Translations under genes and position numbers: made by a program
Origin: Candidatus Venteria ishoeyi
GTDB taxonomy: Bacteria; Pseudomonadota; Gammaproteobacteria; Beggiatoales; Beggiatoaceae
Direction: 5' to 3'
Assembly: GCF_030378065.1 (NCBI RefSeq)
Contig: NZ_JAUCGJ010000054.1
Location: 1-32,439 of the forward strand
DNA: 32,439 nucleotides
Notes under the pieces: generated by a model
Database searches by the model: none
The model's input: only the letters and a program-made list of their open reading frames with translations
Told to the model about the DNA's origin: nothing
Shown here: piece after piece, positions 6,703-13,323 of the stretch
Numbering within the stretch: position 1 is the stretch's first letter
Layout: every line of letters starts with the position of its first letter

Positions 6703-8337
6703 ATGAACAAGCCCTTTTATTTAGCATTATTATGTTATTTATTATTTATTTCAGGGTGTTCTCTTGCGCCTAAGCAGTCTCCTGAACAGGTCGCAGCCAT
6801 TAAACCCGCCGGATTCACCGTGTTGGCGATTAATGATGTTTATCGCCTGGATAATCTGGCAAAAGTGCGCACGCTGCGCCAGCAATTAGAGCAACAAGGC
6901 GATGTGCTGTTGCTCCATGCCGGGGATTTTTTGTTTCCTTCTTTTTTGAGCCGTGAATTTAATGGCGCACAAATGATTGATGTGATGAACCAGCTTGATG
7001 GGGATGCCAGTGCAGAGGATGCGCGTTTATGGGTCACATTTGGCAATCATGAATTTGATAAAAGCCAAATGAAGCACCGCCAGATATTGCAAGATCGCAT
7101 TAGTGAGTCGCAATTTGGCTGGGTGTCCTCTAATGTAAGCTTTCATCCGCAAGCAGCTATTCAAGACCCGCATTTAACCGCCTCTAAAATCATGACGATT
7201 AATGGCATTCAAGTGGGTATTTTTGGGTTGACGATTAACAGCAAAATACCAGAATATGTCCAGCAAATTACTGCTCCTATCACAACGGCGCAAGCCATGA
7301 CACAGCAACTGCGGCAACAAGGCGCGCAAGTTGTGATTGCACTCACTCATTTGACGATGGCGCAGGATAAACAGTTATTGCAGCAACTGGGTGAGCACGG
7401 CCCTGATATTATTTTTGGTGGACATGAGCATAATCAACAAAGCGCGCAGGTGAATGGGCGTTATGTGCTCAAAGCGGATGCTGATGCCATTTCAGCAACA
7501 GTGGCAAAAATCAGCCTAGATGGGGCGGCGCTTAAGGTGGACTTTCAGTTCCAGTCATTGGCTGAAACTAAACCTGATAGTCTTGTTGTGCAGCGCATTG
7601 CCGATTGGAAAAGCAAGCATGAACAGCAATTTTGTGACAAAAACAACTTAAGTGCGCATTGTCTGCAAGCTCAATTAGGGCGCTCGCAGCTTGTGCTGAA
7701 AGCGGAAGAACTGGAAATTCGCCGTTTTGAAACGAATCTGGGTAGTTGGCTCATGGACTTGGCGGTGCAGGCTTATGCCGACCAGGGTGCGCAAATCGCT
7801 TTTATGAATTCAGGTTCCTTGCGGCTTAATCGTGATATTCCCGTTGATGAAATTATTACGCGCAAAACCCTTAATGAGTTATTTGCCTATCCTGCTAAGT
7901 TGGCGCTGATAAAAATCAAGGGGGCCACATTACAACGGGTGATTAACCGTGCTATTCAGGATTGGGCGGGTAATGGGCATTGGTTACAAATCAGTGGTTT
8001 TGCTTTTCGGCATAACCCGGAAACGAATACGGCTGATCAGCTCAGTTTGATTGAAGCTTCCGGGATCAGGCCGATTTCTCCTGATGAAACATTATTAGCC
8101 GTGGTGAATGATTTTTTACTCGATCCAGGCAAGGGTAATCAGGATGGTTATGATATGTTGTCAAGCAAGATGATTATTAACCCTGATGAGGACTGGCCGG
8201 ATTTACGCGAAAAAACCGCCACAGCCTTGCAGCAAGCGGGTGAAAAAGGTATTCAACCGGAAACCCTGGGGCGTATTTGTAATACGCAGCGCGCAGGGCC
8301 GTGTTTATTAGACACGGTTTATTGCCGTGTTTATTAG
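6703..8337 (+). CDS. Lipoprotein 5'-nucleotidase/UshA-like metallophosphatase
   Basis: 544 residues with a lipoprotein signal (lipobox ISGC, Cys19), so probably anchored facing the periplasm. The calcineurin-like metallophosphatase domain shows LAINDVYRLD (Asp45), GDFLF (about 74), GNHEFD (about 114-119), THLT (His215) and GGHEH (about 239-243), which together form the dinuclear metal site. The first motif has DVY where classical UshA-type enzymes have DxH, so one metal ligand differs. The C-terminal half, with FMNSGSLR and a LFAYPAKLALIKIKG segment, matches the 5'-nucleotidase C-terminal substrate-binding domain. Likely reaction: hydrolysis of nucleotides or related phosphoesters for scavenging. 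AAGGAG at 6688-6693 supports ATG 6703. The extreme C-terminus has been altered by a 26-bp tandem duplication. Substrate not determinable from sequence. Confidence 0.85.
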   Translation: MNKPFYLALLCYLLFISGCSLAPKQSPEQVAAIKPAGFTVLAINDVYRLDNLAKVRTLRQQLEQQGDVLLLHAGDFLFPSFLSREFNGAQMIDVMNQLDGDASAEDARLWVTFGNHEFDKSQMKHRQILQDRISESQFGWVSSNVSFHPQAAIQDPHLTASKIMTINGIQVGIFGLTINSKIPEYVQQITAPITTAQAMTQQLRQQGAQVVIALTHLTMAQDKQLLQQLGEHGPDIIFGGHEHNQQSAQVNGRYVLKADADAISATVAKISLDGAALKVDFQFQSLAETKPDSLVVQRIADWKSKHEQQFCDKNNLSAHCLQAQLGRSQLVLKAEELEIRRFETNLGSWLMDLAVQAYADQGAQIAFMNSGSLRLNRDIPVDEIITRKTLNELFAYPAKLALIKIKGATLQRVINRAIQDWAGNGHWLQISGFAFRHNPETNTADQLSLIEASGIRPISPDETLLAVVNDFLLDPGKGNQDGYDMLSSKMIINPDEDWPDLREKTATALQQAGEKGIQPETLGRICNTQRAGPCLLDTVYCRVY

Positions 8338-8349
8338 ATGTGGTTTATT
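8298..8349 (+). repeat. 26-bp tandem duplication across the nucleotidase stop
   Basis: Bases 8298-8323 and 8324-8349 are two adjacent copies of one 26-mer (GCCGTGTTTATTAGA plus a GGTTTATT end) with three mismatches. Because 26 is not a multiple of three, the second copy changes the frame. It replaces a predicted ending DVVYY by DTVYCRVY, with the stop at 8335-8337. Confidence 0.8.
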
Positions 8350-8497
8350 ATTGATTTAAAAAAGTAGAACTGCATGAGTAGTGATTTTTACACTATATTC
8401 CCTTTATGAACAGTAGTATAGTTGGTGCTGAATATCAGCATTTTTGGATGAAAAACCTTTTAATCAGGCGATTGCCTTAATAACCTGGAAAATATTA

Positions 8498-9334
8498 ATG
8501 AATGCTCGAAAAATACAGGATTTACTGAGATTATTTAATATGCTGCAAGGTAAAAAACTGCCTTTTGTTGTCATTATCCTGATTTTAGTTGTCAGCTTTT
8601 TTTTCGGGGATGGCGTATGGAAACGCTTTTTACCGGGAGAGCAGCAACCACAGGTGGTTGTTGATGTACCACTGGACAGCTTGCCGAAAACATCAAAAAG
8701 TTTTTCTCATGCTAAAAAAGTGCTGTATGAAAAAATTTATGAAGGTCATCCTTATACGTTTTACTGTAATTGTAAATTCACTTCCACCCGTAAAGTGTAT
8801 CTGGGCACCTGTAACGTCAAACCACGCAGTAATGAAAAACGTGCAAAACGCATTGAAGCGGAACATGTGTTTCCCGCTTATCATTTTGGGCAGCACCGTG
8901 CCTGCTGGCGGGAACAATTATGCACCGATAGCAAAGGTAAAAAATTCAAGGGGCGCTCATGTTGTGAAGACATCGATCCTGTGTTTAAGGTCGCGCACAA
9001 TGACTTGCATAACCTCTATCCTTCTGTGGGTGAAATCAATGGTGATCGCAGCAATTACCGCTGGGGCATGATCAGTGGTGAAAAACGCGCTTATGGGCAA
9101 TGTGATATTGAAGTGGATTCCAGCATTAAACGCGCAGAACCGCCGGAAAATGTGCGTGGTGATATTGCCCGTACTTATTTTTATATGGAACAAACTTATC
9201 GCCTGCAACTGTCAGATCAACAACGCCAGTTATTTAGTGCCTGGGACAAAATGGACCCGGTGGATGACTGGGAGCGTGAGCGTAATAAACGGATTGCCAA
9301 GGTGCAGGGGAATTTGAATCCTTTTATTAAATAA
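8498..9334 (+). CDS. Exported endonuclease I (EndA/Dns/NucM family)
   Basis: 279 residues from ATG 8498; ATG 8540 and a TTG at 8444 are alternatives and no ribosome site is decisive. An N-terminal hydrophobic segment (residues about 22-38 from this start) acts as a signal anchor, putting the enzyme in the periplasm or outside. The catalytic beta-beta-alpha metal motif is present as EAEHVFPAYHFG, with the family's second block NDLHNLYPSVGEINGDRSNY. Several cysteine pairs (CNCKF, SCCEDID) suggest disulfides, usual in periplasmic members. Such nucleases cut DNA and sometimes RNA non-specifically, for nutrition or handling of extracellular DNA. The next gene, 11 bases downstream on the same strand, encodes a DNA ligase that also has a signal peptide, so the two are probably co-transcribed. 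Confidence 0.88.
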   Translation: MNARKIQDLLRLFNMLQGKKLPFVVIILILVVSFFFGDGVWKRFLPGEQQPQVVVDVPLDSLPKTSKSFSHAKKVLYEKIYEGHPYTFYCNCKFTSTRKVYLGTCNVKPRSNEKRAKRIEAEHVFPAYHFGQHRACWREQLCTDSKGKKFKGRSCCEDIDPVFKVAHNDLHNLYPSVGEINGDRSNYRWGMISGEKRAYGQCDIEVDSSIKRAEPPENVRGDIARTYFYMEQTYRLQLSDQQRQLFSAWDKMDPVDDWERERNKRIAKVQGNLNPFIK

Positions 9335-9345
9335 CGGCAATAGCG

Positions 9346-10182
9346 ATGTTTTTTACAATGTATTTTCGCTGGAGTTTATTGTTATTCTGCTGTGCTCTGG
9401 GATTTGCCCAGGCCGCAGAAAAACCGGATTTGATGCATGGAAAAACCTATTCCAGTGCTATCAATCCCGATTTATATTGGGTCAGTGAAAAATTAGACGG
9501 CGTGCGTGCGCGTTGGGATGGCGACAAGCTGATTTCCAGAGGTGGGCAGGTGTTTGCCGCCCCGCCCTGGTTTAGCGCAGATTTTCCCGATGTAGCGCTG
9601 GATGGTGAATTGTGGATAAAACGCGGACATTATGCGCAAACCCTGTCGGTGGTGAGTCAGAAACAGGCGCATGAGGGCTGGAAAGAAATTAAGCTGATGG
9701 TGTTTGATTTGCCGAGACATAAAGGCAGTTTTACGCAACGCCTGCAAGTGTTATCACAAGTATTCCAGGCAAATACATCACCTTATCTGGCTTTAATCAA
9801 ACAGTTTCGGGTACAGGATGAAGCGGAATTGATGAAAAACCTGCAACAAGTCACCAGGCAAGGCGGCGAAGGTTTGATGCTGCATCATCAGGACGCCTTG
9901 TACATACAGGGGCGTACTGCTGATTTGCTGAAATTAAAACCAGTACAGGAAGGTGTCGCCATTGTGATTGATTACAAACCCGGTAAAGGGAAGTTTCAGG
10001 GCATGGTAGGTTCCTTAAAATTACGTGATAAACAGGGACGTGAATTTTATGTCGGTAGCGGTCTCAGTGACCAGCAAAGAAAACATGCGCCACCCATTTC
10101 CAGCATGGTGCGTTTTAAGTATCAGGGTTTAACAAAAAATGGTTTACCGCGTTTTCCGGTATTTTTAGAGATTGTTAAATAA
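9346..10182 (+). CDS. ligE: Periplasmic ATP-dependent DNA ligase (LigE type)
   Basis: 278 residues with an N-terminal signal peptide (hydrophobic run ending ...FAQAAEK). The nucleotidyltransferase motifs are in order: motif I SEKLDGVRARW with adenylated Lys49, motif III DGELW, motif IV GEGLMLH and motif V LKLKP. A C-terminal OB-fold half ends in FRPV-like strands. It has no extra domains, as in the minimal Lig E class found in Gram-negative bacteria. The signal peptide means it acts outside the cytoplasm, where ATP is scarce, a known puzzle of this class. Lig E proteins have been linked to uptake or extracellular DNA handling. ATG 9358 is an alternative start. Sitting directly after endonuclease I suggests a cut-and-join pair acting on external DNA. 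Confidence 0.88.
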   Translation: MFFTMYFRWSLLLFCCALGFAQAAEKPDLMHGKTYSSAINPDLYWVSEKLDGVRARWDGDKLISRGGQVFAAPPWFSADFPDVALDGELWIKRGHYAQTLSVVSQKQAHEGWKEIKLMVFDLPRHKGSFTQRLQVLSQVFQANTSPYLALIKQFRVQDEAELMKNLQQVTRQGGEGLMLHHQDALYIQGRTADLLKLKPVQEGVAIVIDYKPGKGKFQGMVGSLKLRDKQGREFYVGSGLSDQQRKHAPPISSMVRFKYQGLTKNGLPRFPVFLEIVK

Positions 10183-10186
10183 ATAC

Positions 10187-10216
10187 TTGACAATGACTAA
10201 GAACTTTTTAGATAAT
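10187..10216 (+). promoter_or_regulatory. Sigma-70 promoter of rpsT
   Basis: TTGACA (10187-10192) and GATAAT (10211-10216) are separated by 18 bases and lie about 50 bases before the rpsT start. Confidence 0.65.
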
Positions 10217-10269
10217 AGGAAATTGATCACAATTTTTTAATTAGTTAAGAATTCACAGGAGTCTTCACC

Positions 10270-10530
10270 TTGGCAAACTCTCCCCAAGCCAAAAAACGAG
10301 CGCGACAGGCTGAGACCCGTCGTTTGCATAATTCCAGTCAGCGTTCCACTTTGCGTACTGAAATCAAAAAAGTTGTTAGCGCAATTGAAAGCGGTGACAA
10401 AAGTAATGCTGAAGCAGCATATAAAGTTGCCGTACCCGTCATTGACCGGGCAGCATGCAAGGGGTTGATTCATCAGAATAAAGCCGCCAGACATAAAAGT
10501 CGTTTGAATAAACATATTCACGCGATGTAA
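10270..10530 (+). CDS. rpsT: 30S ribosomal protein S20
   Basis: 86 residues, the normal S20 length. The sequence begins with ANSPQAKKRARQAETRR, is rich in Lys and Arg, and ends KHIHAM. S20 binds 16S rRNA and helps assemble the small subunit. The start is TTG at 10270 behind CACAGGAG. A non-ATG start is also used by E. coli rpsT, where it takes part in autogenous translational control; the same is likely here. It has its own promoter and a strong terminator, so it is monocistronic. Confidence 0.97.
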   Translation: MANSPQAKKRARQAETRRLHNSSQRSTLRTEIKKVVSAIESGDKSNAEAAYKVAVPVIDRAACKGLIHQNKAARHKSRLNKHIHAM

Positions 10531-10531
10531 T

Positions 10532-10560
10532 AAAAAAAACCGGCTCAGGCCGGTTTTTTT
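10532..10560 (+). terminator. Rho-independent terminator of rpsT
   Basis: The stem AACCGGC/GCCGGTT (10538-10544 with 10549-10555, loop TCAG) is preceded by an A run and followed by seven T. Confidence 0.93.
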
Positions 10561-10612
10561 ATGCCCTTTTCTGGAAAAAGCTTGACATAATAATAACAGG
10601 ATTTAAGCTCTT

Positions 10613-10682
10613 TAAACCGTAAACCGTAAACCGTAAACCGTAAACCGTAAACCGTAAACCGTAAACCGTAAACCGTAAACCG
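10613..10682 (+). repeat. Ten perfect TAAACCG heptamers
   Basis: Seventy bases consist of exactly ten copies of TAAACCG and end 14 bases before the ATG at 10697. The unit gives a TAA in every frame, so the array is not translated. It occupies the place where the ribosome site and 5' leader should be. A TTGACA lies just upstream at 10582-10587. Confidence 0.97.
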
Positions 10683-10696
10683 CATTGGTGCATTTC

Positions 10697-11431
10697 ATGT
10701 CTAAATTCCGCACCTATTATCAAAAATTCAGTGCAAAATATCAGCGGTCATCCATACGATTAACCTTGAATAGCAGACGTGTCGAATTTGGCTTTTTTGC
10801 ATTTGCTTTGTGTTTGCAGTTTTTATTACCCGCACGATTGCCTGTTCCCCCGCAAAGTGATAATGCCTTACCTACACCGCCCGATGTCAGTTACTTATCT
10901 ATGCTCGGCTTGGGTGATAACACCTTTAGCGCACGCTTACTGATGTTGTGGTTACAAGCATTTGATATTCGCCATCAGCATAATTTCCAGGAATTTGATT
11001 ATTTATATTTGCGGCAGTGGTTAAGCCAGATTTTAGCATTGGATCCACACAGTCAGTATCCCTTATTGGCAGCAACCCGAATTTATGCGGAAGTCGCCGA
11101 TCCAGAGCGTCGCCGGATGATGCTTGGGTTTGTCTACCAGGCTTTTTTAGCGGCTCCCGAAAAACGTTGGCGGTGGTTAGCCGATGCTGTGGTTCAGGCC
11201 AAGCATCGCTTACAGGATAAAGTGCTGACTTTAAAATATGCTAAAGCACTGGCAGCGCATAGAGATGAAGGCCTGCCTTATGAAGTGACACATTTATATG
11301 CGCTGGCATTAATCGAGTTGGGGCAGGAACAAGAGGCTCGACAATATATGCATGATTTGCTGAAGAGATATCCGCAAATGGAGAATCAAGAGCGTTTGTA
11401 TATAGAATCTTTTTTAAATGGAAAAAAATAA
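10697..11431 (+). CDS. Membrane-anchored TPR-like protein of unknown function
   Basis: 244 residues from ATG 10697; TTG 10685 and GTG 10688 are in frame and nearer the heptamer array. A basic N-terminus is followed by one TM segment (about residues 30-46). A proline-rich linker and an alpha-helical region come next, with paired helices reminiscent of tetratricopeptide repeats (LYLRQWLSQILALDPHSQYP; THLYALALIELGQEQEARQY). I do not recognise a named family. By analogy with similar anchored TPR proteins it may be a scaffold, but nothing in the sequence identifies a partner. No Shine-Dalgarno is present. The heptamer array abuts the gene, and a perfect 16-bp inverted repeat follows the stop. Confidence 0.8.
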   Translation: MSKFRTYYQKFSAKYQRSSIRLTLNSRRVEFGFFAFALCLQFLLPARLPVPPQSDNALPTPPDVSYLSMLGLGDNTFSARLLMLWLQAFDIRHQHNFQEFDYLYLRQWLSQILALDPHSQYPLLAATRIYAEVADPERRRMMLGFVYQAFLAAPEKRWRWLADAVVQAKHRLQDKVLTLKYAKALAAHRDEGLPYEVTHLYALALIELGQEQEARQYMHDLLKRYPQMENQERLYIESFLNGKK

Positions 11432-11433
11432 AA

Positions 11434-11466
11434 AGACCTTCCAGGTTTTCAAAACCTGGAAGGTCT
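11434..11466 (+). terminator. Perfect 16-bp inverted repeat after the TPR-like gene
   Basis: AGACCTTCCAGGTTTT (11434-11449) is exactly complementary to 11451-11466 with a single base between. It starts three bases after the stop. It could terminate transcription, but no T run follows, so it may instead be a dispersed palindromic repeat. Confidence 0.6.
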
Positions 11467-11590
11467 AATAAGGCACAAGAATAAAATGCTGTTACCCGCG
11501 TGTTTATTTTCCATACACAAGGTTAAAATATTCGCCTTTCAGGCGAATAGATTTATCTCTAATATTTAACGGTAAAACTTAAAATATGGG

Positions 11591-11800
11591 TTTTAACGCT
11601 AACACCCCAAAGGGGTATTTTAATATAGCCTGGGGCAACGCCCCAGGGTAGAAAATGACACGTTTACGCCCTGAAAGGGCAGGTTAAAATGATGGCAATA
11701 TTTTAATTTGCCCTTTCAGGGCGTGAATGGCACGGATACAATTCCAGGGGTGTTACCCCTGGCTATATTAATGCACCCCGTTGGGGCTAAACAACAGGGC
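11591..11800. repeat. Long imperfect inverted repeat built of nested hairpins
   Basis: The region around 11695 is a large imperfect palindrome with arms of about 100 bases (11591-11690 and 11700-11797). Each arm holds smaller perfect hairpins: ACCCC/GGGGT (11604-11616), CCTGGGGC/GCCCCAGG (11629-11647), GCCCT/AGGGC (11668-11680), and mirror versions at 11710-11722, about 11742-11761 and about 11775-11787. A separate hairpin, TTCGCCT/AGGCGAA, lies at 11531-11547. The 11432-11870 stretch has no credible gene; a 71-codon frame at 11708-11923 merely reads through the palindromes. Confidence 0.8.
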
Positions 11801-11844
11801 TTGTCCGCCCTGTATCTCGGCTTTCAGCCACCAAACGCTTTAAC

Positions 11845-11866
11845 CCACCCGTCTTTTAGCGGGTGG
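11845..11866 (-). terminator. Hairpin after the BI-1 family gene
   Basis: CCACCCG/CGGGTGG with an 8-base loop lies five bases beyond the BI-1 stop on the minus strand. The following T content is poor, so termination is possible rather than certain. Confidence 0.45.
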
Positions 11867-11870
11867 TTGT

Positions 11871-12560
11871 TTAATCTTCGCCCCACAAGCCAAAAATCGC
11901 CAGCAGATGCACGAACATATTAAAAATATCCACATACAAAGCAACTGTTGCCATGATGTAGTTGGTTTCATGTCCGTTGACAATGTTACTGGTGTCATAC
12001 AACATGAAACCTGCCATCAGTAAAACCACGCCACCAGAAACCGCCAGTTGCAGACCAGGAATATTGAACAGCCATGCTGCAACCATACCCGCAAGCATTA
12101 CCAATAAACCCACAAACAGGAAACTGCTCAGATAGCTGAAATCCTTTTTGGTGGTCATGGCATAACCGGACAAACCCAGAAAAACCACCGCCGTGGTGCC
12201 AAAGGCCATAATAATCAGTTCATGACCATTGCTGAAGGTATTGATATACATATTCAGCATCGGTCCCAGGGTCATGCCCATGAAACCGGTTAAGGCAAAA
12301 ACGGAAGCCAGACCCCAGACGCTGTTACGCAGTTTGCTGGTCAGGAAAAACAAACCAAAAAAACCAACCAGAGTGATGATAAACCCTGGATGTGGCAGAT
12401 TAAATTTCATTGCCAGACCCGCAGTAAAGGCACTGAACAGCAAGGTCATGGACAACAACATATAGGTGTTGCGAATTAGTTTATTGGTGGCAAGCGTGGA
12501 TACTTCCTGGGTTTGCCCCATGCCTGCAACAACAGATTCGCTTCGGTTCAACTCGCTCAT
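11871..12560 (-). CDS. Bax inhibitor-1/YccA family membrane protein
   Basis: 229 residues with seven hydrophobic segments and the family's conserved C-terminal region (YDTSNIVNGHETNYIMATVA, then LYVDIFNMFVHLLAIFG). The length fits bacterial YccA/YbhL proteins, inner-membrane proteins of the BI-1/TMBIM superfamily. Members have been linked to FtsH modulation or pH-sensitive calcium leak. Which role applies here cannot be told. A good GAGGAG ribosome site sits about 12 bases before the ATG at 12560. The gene is flanked by a palindromic repeat cluster downstream. Confidence 0.92.
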   Translation of the reverse strand: MSELNRSESVVAGMGQTQEVSTLATNKLIRNTYMLLSMTLLFSAFTAGLAMKFNLPHPGFIITLVGFFGLFFLTSKLRNSVWGLASVFALTGFMGMTLGPMLNMYINTFSNGHELIIMAFGTTAVVFLGLSGYAMTTKKDFSYLSSFLFVGLLVMLAGMVAAWLFNIPGLQLAVSGGVVLLMAGFMLYDTSNIVNGHETNYIMATVALYVDIFNMFVHLLAIFGLWGED

Positions 12561-12717
12561 AAGCTTTGGTGTCTCCTCGTGAAAAAATTAATAAATTGGA
12601 ATAAATTTGATTATGGCATCACCTGTGTACAGGTTCAAGAGGTGTTAGCAAACCTTACCAAATGATCATTCTCAGAAGTTTCTCAGGCAATTGCCAGACC
12701 AGAAAATACCCGTACCT

Positions 12718-13323
12718 TTATAGATTCTGGCTGCAAGGCCATTCGTCCCACTGATTGGACTCCGGTTTTTTAACCGAAACCGATTCAAAATAATAGCTTT
12801 GATCGCGTTTAAATAACACTGTCTGATAATCTTTGCGATTACGAATTTCTCCTACAACCGGCAACTGATAGGCAATCTCCACCCGGCCCTGTACCCGAAT
12901 TTCTGCTTGTTTACCCATAAAGTCCTGGATATTCATTACTTTACTTTCTGTAATATGATTTTCCAGAATCTGGGTTTCCACCACCGATCCGGTTACCTGA
13001 TCCAGGACTGTACCCAGCATACCGGAAAGATCCAGGCCACCAAAACTTGTCATTGAGCTACTTTGTGATTGTTGCGTGGTAAACTGGCTGACCTCATGTT
13101 TGATTTGATCAGGTGTCAGATTTTTCTGAAAACACACTTCCAGTGAATGATTCAGCTTGGTTTCCGGTAAATTGCTGCTAATCATACCTGCCAGCACAAT
13201 TTGCTTATAGGCCACTGCTGCTACGATAATTGCTAATACACTCAGCATTAAATAGGTGGCAATTGGCTGCTTTTTAGGGTTGCGTTTTTTTCGTGTGGTT
13301 TTACTGCTTGTGGTTCTTGCCAA
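12718..13323 (-). CDS. Small single-pass membrane protein, unknown function
   Basis: 201 residues beginning with a very basic segment (ARTTSSKTTRKKRNPKKQ), one TM (about residues 22-44), and a probably periplasmic domain of about 155 residues. The start is TTG at 13323, supported by GGAG eight bases upstream. The gene begins 76 bases inside the 3' end of the cyclase gene in another frame, so translation is probably coupled. I recognise no family. The beta-rich C-terminal half (VQGRVEIAYQLPVVGEIRNR) and two cysteines are the only notable traits. A role with the cyclase is suggested only by the overlap. Confidence 0.75.
   Translation of the reverse strand: MARTTSSKTTRKKRNPKKQPIATYLMLSVLAIIVAAVAYKQIVLAGMISSNLPETKLNHSLEVCFQKNLTPDQIKHEVSQFTTQQSQSSSMTSFGGLDLSGMLGTVLDQVTGSVVETQILENHITESKVMNIQDFMGKQAEIRVQGRVEIAYQLPVVGEIRNRKDYQTVLFKRDQSYYFESVSVKKPESNQWDEWPCSQNL

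Noticed and set aside
10613-10682. CRISPR array
   Set aside because: Repeats are 7-base head-to-tail units without spacers.
11708-11923. 71-codon plus-strand frame
   Set aside because: It reads through the nested palindromes and into the BI-1 gene on the opposite strand; composition is explained by the repeats.
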